Source of the DNA: Elusimicrobiota bacterium
GTDB lineage: Bacteria; CG03; SLGR01; PWQF01
Assembly (NCBI GenBank): GCA_003558145.1
Contig: PWMP01000122.1
Span: forward strand, 1-20,398
Length of the DNA: 20,398 bases
Reading direction: 5' to 3'
The notes under the pieces were generated by a model, which saw only the letters and a program-made list of their open reading frames with translations, did no database searches and was not told the origin of the DNA. A program made the translations under genes and the position numbers. Of this stretch, positions 1 to 6,577 are shown one piece after another; the first letter of the stretch is position 1, and every line of letters starts with the position of its first letter.

Positions 1-1
1 A

Positions 2-112
2 AATGCCGAAGGAAACAACGTAACGGATGAATTTATTAAGTACCTGAGGCCCCTTCTGGGAAGTGATTTTAAGTCCGGGGGCGCAAAACTCAGGGCGCTT
101 AAGGAGAAATAA
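2..112 (+). CDS. C-terminal fragment of an upstream gene, possibly 6-phosphofructokinase
   Basis: An open frame enters from the left edge and ends at TAA 110-112, leaving the last 36 residues of a protein. The tail contains GNNVTDEFIKYLRPLLGSD. From memory this resembles the C-terminal end of PPi/ATP phosphofructokinases of the long bacterial group, where an 'xVTxxFIxYxRPLIG' stretch precedes the end. The fragment has no catalytic motif, so the family name is a suggestion only. The stop lies one base before the GTG start of the next gene, and the Shine-Dalgarno of that gene (AAGGAG, 101-106) lies inside this coding end, so the two are probably co-transcribed. A glycolytic role would fit with pgi further downstream. 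Confidence 0.55.
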   Translation, partial: NAEGNNVTDEFIKYLRPLLGSDFKSGGAKLRALKEK

Positions 113-113
113 A

Positions 114-824
114 GTGATAAAAAAAGCAACAGTACTGGTCCTTTCGGGATGGCTGCTGTTCCAGGCTTCGCCTGCCGTTTCTTCGTACCGCCTTACGGAA
201 CTTATAGACACCCCGACTGCAAACGCTGTGGATTTCGGGTCATACATTCTGATGTTCCGGCTTTACGGTCCGGGTTCTGTGGTAGGGCGCCTGCAGTACG
301 GGATAATAATGCAGAATCTTACCCTGGGGCTGAGCCTTAACGCCGAAAACGTAGTAGGCCACGGCGATGTAAACCTGCGCCGCCCCTATCTTTACGCAAA
401 GATTCCCTTTTATTCAGGGGATAACTTCTGGCCGGCTGTCAGTTTTGGTTTTGACGAGCAGGGATACGGTGAATACAGCAAAAAAGATACATATGAATAC
501 CCCCCCCTGGGCTTTTTTGTCGTAGCTTCAAAATATGGGGTCCTGCCCGGGTTAAACCTCAACCTTGGTGTTAACACAAATCACGGTATTCCGTCTGCCG
601 ATGACCAGGGAGTGACCGGTTTTACGGGAATTGATTTTATGCTCGGGCCCGAATTTATGGCTCTGGCGGAATTTAAAGATATAGATAAGGACGGCGGAAA
701 GGTAAACCTGGGGATAAAATATCTTCTGAGCCCGGAGCTGTCGTTTGAACTTAATTTTATAGACCTGGGGGGAAAGTCCGGCCCAAGCCGCATACTTAAG
801 ATTATGTACAGGGGTTATTTTTAA
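114..824 (+). CDS. YjbH-like predicted outer-membrane beta-barrel protein
   Basis: This is a 236-residue exported protein. I chose GTG 114 rather than the in-frame GTG at 63 because AAGGAG (101-106) sits seven bases upstream of 114. The protein then begins with a clean signal peptide (VIKK, a hydrophobic stretch to about residue 17, then SPAVSS). The mature part opens with TELIDTPTANAVDFGSY, the kind of N-terminus seen in YjbH-type and related lipid-facing barrel proteins. It continues as alternating hydrophobic/polar beta-strands rich in Gly, Tyr and Phe and ends in an aromatic residue (RGYF), as outer-membrane barrels do. It has no enzymatic motif. It overlaps the end of the preceding gene's region and lies five bases before accA. 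The exact family and role are not certain. A C8 run (500-507) interrupts the coding sequence. Confidence 0.7.
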   Translation: MIKKATVLVLSGWLLFQASPAVSSYRLTELIDTPTANAVDFGSYILMFRLYGPGSVVGRLQYGIIMQNLTLGLSLNAENVVGHGDVNLRRPYLYAKIPFYSGDNFWPAVSFGFDEQGYGEYSKKDTYEYPPLGFFVVASKYGVLPGLNLNLGVNTNHGIPSADDQGVTGFTGIDFMLGPEFMALAEFKDIDKDGGKVNLGIKYLLSPELSFELNFIDLGGKSGPSRILKIMYRGYF

Positions 825-829
825 ATATT

Positions 830-1789
830 ATGCCTGACCTTAAACGAGCTTTTCCTCATTTTGAAGAGCCGATAATCCGCATCCAGGAGCAGATAGAAAA
901 GCTTTCGGCTGAAGACCCCGCTTCGCAGAAAATCCGTCAGCTTCAGCGGGAGAAAGGAAAACTGATCAGAAAAATATTTTCAAAACTCACACCCTGGCAG
1001 AAGGTCCAGCTGGCCCGCCATCCTATGAGGCCTTATACACTGGATTATATAGAAGAGGTTTTCGATGATTTTTCCGAATTGAGGGGAGACAGAAACTTTG
1101 GCGACGACAGGGCTATAATAGGCGGCCCTGCATCCCTGGACGGACAGACCGTTATGGTTATAGGTACGCAAAAAGGCCGTACGGCGGAAGAGAGCGTTGA
1201 AAGAAATTTTGGCATGCCGCATCCCGAAGGTTACAGAAAAGCTCTCCGGCTGATGAAAATCGCTGAAAAATTTTCCTTTCCTGTTATTACTCTTATAGAT
1301 ACGCCCGGTGCGTATCCCGGAATAGGGGCGGAGGAACGCGGCCAGGCCGAAGCTATAGCAAAAAACCTTAGGGATATGATGGAGATGAAAATTCCGGTTA
1401 TAGTTACCATAACGGGAGAAGGAGGCAGCGGAGGCGCCCTGGGCCTGGGAGTGGGGGACAAGATACTTATGCTGGAAAATTCAGTTTATTTTGTGTGTAC
1501 GCCTGAAGCATGCAGCGCAATCTTATGGAGGGACGCTTCTAAAGCCACTATTGCCGCGGATACGATGCGGCTGACGGCAAAGGACCTGCTGGAACTGGGC
1601 GTAATAGACGATATAGTTAAGGAACCCCCCGGCGGGGCTCACTGGAACGGGCAGGAAATGTATGATACCCTGAAAAAACGCCTTAAGCATCATCTTGGCG
1701 TCCTCAAAAGGACATCTTCCGAAAATCTTTTTACCAAGAGGTTTGAAAAATTCCGTAAAATGGGGGTTTTTGAGAACGGAAAAAAGTAA
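830..1789 (+). CDS. accA: Acetyl-CoA carboxylase carboxyltransferase subunit alpha
   Basis: This 319-residue protein is full length for AccA. With AccD it moves the carboxyl group from carboxy-biotin to acetyl-CoA to make malonyl-CoA for fatty-acid synthesis in the cytoplasm. The N-terminus has the usual helical region (FEEPIIRIQEQIEKL). RHPMRPYTLDYI is followed by the carboxyltransferase core: ELRGDR, GFGMPHPEGYRKA-like RNFGMPHPEGYRKAL, TLIDTPGAYPGIGAEERGQ, and the oxyanion-hole Gly-rich GEGGSGGALGLGVGD. The usual PEGCASILW stretch is here PEACSAILW, a conservative variant. No accD is visible in the window. The gene lies five bases after the barrel-protein gene and four before panD, which suggests one transcript. 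Confidence 0.95.
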   Translation: MPDLKRAFPHFEEPIIRIQEQIEKLSAEDPASQKIRQLQREKGKLIRKIFSKLTPWQKVQLARHPMRPYTLDYIEEVFDDFSELRGDRNFGDDRAIIGGPASLDGQTVMVIGTQKGRTAEESVERNFGMPHPEGYRKALRLMKIAEKFSFPVITLIDTPGAYPGIGAEERGQAEAIAKNLRDMMEMKIPVIVTITGEGGSGGALGLGVGDKILMLENSVYFVCTPEACSAILWRDASKATIAADTMRLTAKDLLELGVIDDIVKEPPGGAHWNGQEMYDTLKKRLKHHLGVLKRTSSENLFTKRFEKFRKMGVFENGKK

Positions 1790-1792
1790 ATT

Positions 1793-2161
1793 ATGCTGAA
1801 ACATTATTTAAAATCAAAACTGCACGGACTAAGAGTTATAGAGACAAACGTTAACTACCGGGGAAGCATCACGATAGACCAAATCCTTCTTGAAGCGGCG
1901 GATATAAGTCCCTTTGAAATGGTGGATGTTGTAAACGTGACTAACGGGGAAAGGTTCCGGACCTATGCGATAAAAGGCCGTAGAGGTTCAGGTTATGTAG
2001 CCTTAAACGGAGGCGCGGCAAAACTGGCCGAGCCGGGTGATACACTCCTGGTTTTTTCCACTGTTATGATAAAGAAAAAAAAGAAGTTTGAAACAAAACT
2101 TGTTATAGTTAATTCCGAAAACAAAATAGAAGAGATAATAAAAGAAACGATAAAGGCCTGA
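1793..2161 (+). CDS. panD: Aspartate 1-decarboxylase
   Basis: This 122-residue protein is a pyruvoyl enzyme that converts L-aspartate to beta-alanine for pantothenate and CoA synthesis. It is made as a proenzyme that cleaves itself between Gly24 and Ser25. Both are present in YRGSITID at exactly the E. coli positions, so Ser25 becomes the pyruvoyl group. Other catalytic residues also align with E. coli numbering: Lys9, Arg54, Thr57 and Tyr58 (in GERFRTYAIKG), and Asn72 in the LNGGAAKL loop. The usual loop is NGAAA; here it is NGGAAK. The start is three bases after the accA stop, with only a weak ribosome binding site, so translation may be coupled. Its position just before pyrimidine-degradation-type genes is notable because both pathways yield beta-alanine. 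Confidence 0.96.
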   Translation: MLKHYLKSKLHGLRVIETNVNYRGSITIDQILLEAADISPFEMVDVVNVTNGERFRTYAIKGRRGSGYVALNGGAAKLAEPGDTLLVFSTVMIKKKKKFETKLVIVNSENKIEEIIKETIKA

Positions 2162-2197
2162 AAAAAAATATAAGATGCTCCGCTTTTTTAACCACAG

Positions 2198-3583
2198 ATG
2201 AAAGAAAACAGAATACTGATAAAATCCGGCCGCCTGCTTACCGAAAAGGGTGAACAGGCGGCCGACTTGCTTATAGAGGGAGAAAAGATTTCTGCTATAG
2301 GCTCTTCTGTTTCAGTAAAGGGAAAAGTTAAAGAGATAGATGCCGGGGGCAGGCTTGTTTTTCCGGGTATAATAGATCCTCATGTTCATTTTGAGCTGGA
2401 AGCGTACAATTCCTTTTCAAGTGATGATTTTCTGAGCGGTTCCAGGGCTGCCGCCGCCGGCGGAGTCACTACTTTCATAGATTTTGCCATTCCTTCCGAG
2501 GGACAGGATATGGCTTCCCGCATAAGGGAAAAATGCGCATCAGCGGCTAAGAAATCCATAGTGGATTTTTCATTTCATTCCCAGATTACTTCCTGGGGCC
2601 CTGAAACACCCGGAGATATGAAAGCTGCCGTGAAAGAAGGAACGGCAAGTTTTAAAATATTTATGCCGGCAACGGAAGGCTGGGGGCTTGATGACTACGG
2701 GATTTACCGCGCCCTGCAAACCTCCGCCGGGCTTCAATCCATAATTATGGTTCATGCTGAAAACGGGGCTGTTTCGGATGCTCTGGCCGGAGAATTAGTA
2801 AAACAGGGAAAAACTGATATTTCTAATTTTCCTGACGCAAGGCCCGATATTGTTGAACGGGAAGCTGTCAGCCGTGCCTGTGTTCTTTCAGATGAAGCCG
2901 GGGCAGCTGTTTACATATGCCACCTTTCCGGCGGCAAGTCCGCTTCCGACCTGAGAAAACTTAGAAAAGAAGGAAGAGATATTTTAGTGGAGACCACTCC
3001 GCCATACCTTATCCTTAACAGTGAAAAATATAAAGGCCCCGATGCCTGTCTTTACGCCTGCTCACCGCCTTTAAGAAGCGAGCAGGACAATTACCAGCTC
3101 TGGCGCGCTGTAATTGAAAACAGCGTTGATACCATAGGAACCGATCATTGCCCCTTTAAAAGGGAGCAGAAGCTTTCCGGCGGCGGTTCTTTTGGCAATA
3201 CACCGATGGGCCTGGGGGGCATAGAAAACACTCTGGAACTTATGTATACGGAAGGAGTTGTCAAAAGAGGGCTGTCACCTCTTCATATTATGCGGCTTAC
3301 TTCATTCAATTCGGCTAAGATATTCGGACTGTACCCTGAAAAAGGGACATTAAAAGAAGGATCAGACGCGGATATAGTTATTTTTAATCCGGGCAAAGTG
3401 AGGACCATCCGTGCCCGGAAAATGTTTTCAAACTGTGACTGGTCGCCCTATGAAGGCTTTTCGGCAGCCGGGTGTGTGGAAACCACGATATCAAGAGGGG
3501 AGGTCGTTTACAGTAAATCCGGAATCAGGGCTGAAAAGGGAAGAGGAATCTTTTTAAAAAGAAAAGCTTTCGAACTTCCCTGA
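2198..3583 (+). CDS. hydA: Dihydropyrimidinase / D-hydantoinase-type cyclic amidohydrolase
   Basis: This 461-residue enzyme hydrolyses the cyclic amide bond of dihydropyrimidines (dihydrouracil to N-carbamoyl-beta-alanine) or related hydantoins. All metal ligands of the binuclear zinc site are visible: His62 and His64 (DPHVHF), the carboxylated Lys153 (FKIFMP), His186 (VHAENG), His242 (CHLSGG) and Asp316 (GTDHCP). Length and spacing match D-hydantoinases and dihydropyrimidinases. It resembles allantoinases and dihydroorotases less, as shown by GGIENTLELMYTEGV near the C-terminus. The next gene encodes a dihydropyrimidine-dehydrogenase-like enzyme that would make its substrate. E. coli HyuA, found in a purine-catabolism cluster with xdh genes, belongs to the same family, so a purine-derived substrate is an alternative. 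There is no obvious Shine-Dalgarno at the start. A possible promoter follows the gene. Confidence 0.9.
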   Translation: MKENRILIKSGRLLTEKGEQAADLLIEGEKISAIGSSVSVKGKVKEIDAGGRLVFPGIIDPHVHFELEAYNSFSSDDFLSGSRAAAAGGVTTFIDFAIPSEGQDMASRIREKCASAAKKSIVDFSFHSQITSWGPETPGDMKAAVKEGTASFKIFMPATEGWGLDDYGIYRALQTSAGLQSIIMVHAENGAVSDALAGELVKQGKTDISNFPDARPDIVEREAVSRACVLSDEAGAAVYICHLSGGKSASDLRKLRKEGRDILVETTPPYLILNSEKYKGPDACLYACSPPLRSEQDNYQLWRAVIENSVDTIGTDHCPFKREQKLSGGGSFGNTPMGLGGIENTLELMYTEGVVKRGLSPLHIMRLTSFNSAKIFGLYPEKGTLKEGSDADIVIFNPGKVRTIRARKMFSNCDWSPYEGFSAAGCVETTISRGEVVYSKSGIRAEKGRGIFLKRKAFELP

Positions 3584-3603
3584 AAACTAATATAATTGCC
3601 CGG

Positions 3604-3631
3604 TTGAATTTAACTGCTTAATATGTATAAA
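3604..3631 (+). promoter_or_regulatory. Possible sigma-70-type promoter before the DPD-like gene
   Basis: The 90-base gap between the amidohydrolase and the DPD-like gene contains TTGAAT (3604-3609) and TATAAA (3626-3631) separated by 16 bases. These match four of six and five of six consensus positions. Transcription would start near 3638, about 36 bases before the ATG. The gap also holds GCCCGG and GCCCGGGC near its two ends. This is pattern matching only, and an AT-rich gap can give such matches by chance. Confidence 0.4.
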
Positions 3632-3673
3632 ATGAAAGCCCGGGCGATACACGGAACAAAAGGAAGGAATTGA

Positions 3674-6169
3674 ATGTACAAGTATAAAAATAAAAGCAAA
3701 GCTCTTCTTTTTACCGACGCCCAGCTCAGGGCAGAGCTTAACAGGTGCGAATTCTGTGAGGAAAAACCCTGCCGTCAGGGCTGTCCCGTAAACTGCAGTC
3801 CCGCTGACTTCATAATGGCTGCGAGGGAAATGACGAGGGAGGATTTTTCCCGGGCTGCCGCTTTAATAATGAGAGACAACCCTCTGGGAGGCATCTGCGG
3901 GATGGTCTGTCCGGATAAATTCTGCATGGCCGAATGCTCCCACAAACTTTTTGATGACCCCGTAAGAATACCGGATTTACAGGCCGAAATAGTCTGGCGC
4001 GCCAGGCAGGGAAACGGGATTGCTGAATTTAATAAAAAGAAGAGTACCGTCCGGAAAATTGCCGTAGCCGGCGGCGGCCCCGCCGGATTGGCGGCCGCGG
4101 CTGCGCTTGCCCAGCGCGGACACAGGGTTGAGATTTATGAAAGCCGGCATAAAGCCGGGGGTATGGGAAACCTGATTCCGCCCCACCGCCTTGACCGCGA
4201 AATGCTTGCCGGCGATATTGATTTTGTAAAAAGCCTTGGAGACATAACGTTAAAAATTTCTTCGGAAGTAGAAGACCTGGAAAAACTTTCCGGCTCCTAT
4301 GATGCGGTGATTGCTTCTGTTGGGCTCTGGCAACCTATTTTGCCGGGAATTCCCGGTGAAGAGCTCGCTGTTGGTTCCATAGAATTTCTTAGCGGTGAAA
4401 TTGAAGTTTCCGGAAATGTGGCCGTTATAGGGGGAGGGGCGACTGCTCTGGACTGCGCCGTCAAGGCAGTTTCCAAAGGCGCGTCCCGGGTGGAAATGTT
4501 CTGCCTTGAGAGTAATGCCGAAATGCCCCTTACCGGCCGTGAAAGGAAGGAACTGCTTGATTTCGGTATAGAAGTAAATCCCCGCACCGGGATAAGCTCT
4601 GTAAGCGGTTCAAACGGCCGTATTGATTCGGTAGATACCGTAAAGCTGAAGCTGGACGGAGACACTTTTTCACTTGAAGCCGTAAAAGAAATCCCCGGTA
4701 CCACACAAAAACGGTCTGATATTGATATGCTTATCATAGCCATAGGATGTAGACCGTCTTTACCTTCAGGAAAGGGTGATAATGTGTTTTTTGCCGGTGA
4801 TTGTGTTAACGGTCCGTCAACTGTTGTGGAGGCTGTCGCGGCAGGTAAAAACGCGGCCCTGGAAGTTGAAAGTTTTCTTGAAAAGACGCCGGCGCCGGAA
4901 TTGAAAGATAAAAAAAGAAACAAAGCCCCTCTTGATGGATATATAAAAACTCCCGTCAGCCTTGAGTCCGTCTTTTTCGGCAGAAAAATTATAAATCCTT
5001 TTCTTTTGTCAGCGGCGCCTCCTTCGGACGGATATGACCAGATGAAAAAAGCTTATGAATCCGGCTGGGCGGGCGGCGTGATGAAAACGGCTTTTGCGTC
5101 CGGCCCCATACATATACCGGGTGAATATATGCATGCTTTTTCCGGGGAAACCTACGGAAATTGCGACAACGTGTCCGGACACCTTATTGGCAGGGTCAGC
5201 GGAGAAATCAGCCGCCTGGTCAGGGAATATCCCGATCGCCTGACAATTGCGTCAACGGGCGGCCCTGTGACGGGCAACGACGATGAAGATATGAAGGGGT
5301 GGCAGTCTAACACAAAAACACTTGAGGAGGCCGGAGCAATGGCTATAGAATATTCTCTTTCCTGTCCCCAGGGTGGAGAAGGCACCGAGGGAGATATCGT
5401 TGCCCAGTCCCCGGAACTTACCTCAAAGGTTATAGACTGGGTCATGCAGGTTTCCTCTCCGGATATACCTAAACTTTTCAAGCTGACAGCCGCCGTTACT
5501 TCCATTGAAAGCATAATGAAGGCAGTAAAAAAGATTCTTGAAAAATACCCGGAGAAAAAAGCAGGAGTGACTCTTGCAAATACTTATCCGTCCCTGGGTT
5601 TTCAGGACAGGGGAAGAAAAGAATGGGAAAACGGAGTGGTTCTGGGGATGAGCGGAGCCGGAACGGCCCCTATAAGTTATTTTACCCTTGCCCGCGCCGT
5701 GCCTGTGGGAGTGGCAATATCCGGAAACGGCGGGCCTATGAATTATCGTCAGGCGGCCCATTTTCTCGCGCTGGGGGTTGAAAGCGTTCAGTTCTGCACG
5801 ATTATAATGAAGTACGGATACGGAATAATAGATGACCTTACAGGCGGCCTGAGTTTCCTTATGAAACAGAGAGGGTTTTCATCCGTCGCCCGGCTCATAG
5901 GGGCTGCCCAGCCGGGAGCCATAACTGATTTTATGGAACTTTCCGCGGAAAAAAAGATTTCATCCCTCATAGACAAGGATTTGTGTCTTAAATGCGGAAA
6001 TTGCGTCAGGTGCCCTTATATGGCAATAGAGCTTGACAGTGACACTCACCCTGAGACCGATCCGGAAAAGTGCATAGGCTGTTCGATATGCGTACAAAAA
6101 TGCTTTTCGGGGGCTCTTGAAATGAGAGAAAGGACTGCGCAGGAAAAAAAACAGCTTAAGGAAGACTGA
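3674..6169 (+). CDS. Single-chain dihydropyrimidine-dehydrogenase-like enzyme (PreT-PreA fusion)
   Basis: This 831-residue cytoplasmic flavo-iron-sulfur enzyme has the domain order of animal DPD (about 1025 residues). (a) An N-terminal 2x[4Fe-4S] domain has Cys25, 28, 33, 37, 75, 79, 84 and 88, plus Gln103 at the place of the unusual Gln ligand of pig DPD. (b) GltD/PreT-like FAD and NAD(P)H domains have GGGPAGLAA at about 133, a second AVIGGGATALDCA motif, and FAD-binding GDCVNGPSTVVEA. (c) A DHODH/PreA-like FMN domain has LSCPQG with Cys564 at the place of the catalytic Cys671 of pig DPD, and Asn636-Thr637 at the place of Asn736-Thr737. (d) A C-terminal ferredoxin-like pair has Cys771/774/777/780 and Cys800/803/806/810. 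It would use NAD(P)H to reduce uracil or thymine, or run the reverse reaction. Ser561 replaces the expected substrate-binding Asn668, so the substrate may differ. Start: AGGAAGG at 3661-3667. Confidence 0.88.
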   Translation: MYKYKNKSKALLFTDAQLRAELNRCEFCEEKPCRQGCPVNCSPADFIMAAREMTREDFSRAAALIMRDNPLGGICGMVCPDKFCMAECSHKLFDDPVRIPDLQAEIVWRARQGNGIAEFNKKKSTVRKIAVAGGGPAGLAAAAALAQRGHRVEIYESRHKAGGMGNLIPPHRLDREMLAGDIDFVKSLGDITLKISSEVEDLEKLSGSYDAVIASVGLWQPILPGIPGEELAVGSIEFLSGEIEVSGNVAVIGGGATALDCAVKAVSKGASRVEMFCLESNAEMPLTGRERKELLDFGIEVNPRTGISSVSGSNGRIDSVDTVKLKLDGDTFSLEAVKEIPGTTQKRSDIDMLIIAIGCRPSLPSGKGDNVFFAGDCVNGPSTVVEAVAAGKNAALEVESFLEKTPAPELKDKKRNKAPLDGYIKTPVSLESVFFGRKIINPFLLSAAPPSDGYDQMKKAYESGWAGGVMKTAFASGPIHIPGEYMHAFSGETYGNCDNVSGHLIGRVSGEISRLVREYPDRLTIASTGGPVTGNDDEDMKGWQSNTKTLEEAGAMAIEYSLSCPQGGEGTEGDIVAQSPELTSKVIDWVMQVSSPDIPKLFKLTAAVTSIESIMKAVKKILEKYPEKKAGVTLANTYPSLGFQDRGRKEWENGVVLGMSGAGTAPISYFTLARAVPVGVAISGNGGPMNYRQAAHFLALGVESVQFCTIIMKYGYGIIDDLTGGLSFLMKQRGFSSVARLIGAAQPGAITDFMELSAEKKISSLIDKDLCLKCGNCVRCPYMAIELDSDTHPETDPEKCIGCSICVQKCFSGALEMRERTAQEKKQLKED

Positions 6170-6199
6170 AGAAAGCAGGAAAACTGCAAGGAGATTCCG

Positions 6200-6577
6200 G
6201 TGAAAAAGAAAATGCTTGTATGCGATGATGATATATTCGTACGCCTCCTGGTTAAAAAAGTTTTTGAAAACAGGGGTTTTGAGATTGTTGAAGCCGAAAA
6301 CGGCTGTGAAGCCGTTGAAATAGCCGCAAGTCAGAAACCGGACCTGATTATTATGGACTACGCCATGCCGGAAATGAACGGGTACGAAGCAATCAGAGAA
6401 ATAAAAGAAGATGACTCCACAGCCGCAATACCCGTGGTTTTTCTTACGGGCCTCAACATTGATCCTGAGACCAAGGAAAAACTTGAAAAGGAAGTAGTTG
6501 TCTATCTTGTAAAGCCCTTTCAGAAGAGTGAAATTTTAGAAGCAGTGAGGCTTGCTTTAGAAAAAGTCTCAGGCTGA
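6200..6577 (+). CDS. CheY-like single-domain response regulator
   Basis: This 125-residue protein is a lone receiver domain with no DNA-binding output domain. The acidic pocket CDDD (Asp9-11), phospho-acceptor Asp53 (IIMDYAMPEMNG), Thr83 (FLTG) and Lys105 (VKPF) are all in place, so it should be phosphorylated by a histidine kinase that is not in this window. I chose the GTG start at 6200 because AAGGAG (6188-6193) lies six bases upstream. Its TGA is followed directly by the ATG of the HEAT-repeat gene, so the two are probably translationally coupled and may act together, with the receiver signalling through protein contact. Why it sits between two catabolic enzyme genes is unknown. Confidence 0.93.
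   Translation: MKKKMLVCDDDIFVRLLVKKVFENRGFEIVEAENGCEAVEIAASQKPDLIIMDYAMPEMNGYEAIREIKEDDSTAAIPVVFLTGLNIDPETKEKLEKEVVVYLVKPFQKSEILEAVRLALEKVSG

Noticed and set aside
63..113. Earlier GTG start for the barrel protein
   Set aside because: The extra residues overlap the end of the upstream gene, and the good Shine-Dalgarno and signal peptide both point to GTG 114.
3598..3647. GCCCGG and GCCCGGGC elements as a terminator or operator
   Set aside because: The arms are short and one is palindromic in itself, the loop would be about 35 bases, and no T tract follows.
4297..4923. 208-residue minus-strand open frame
   Set aside because: It is antisense to the DPD-like gene with Ser/Pro/Thr-rich composition and no motif. 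The same applies to minus-strand frames at 6688-7284 and 8356-8871.
3674..6169. YgfK-type protein
   Set aside because: In YgfK the DHODH-like part is N-terminal to the GltD-like part. Here the order is reversed and matches DPD, including the eight-Cys N-terminal domain.
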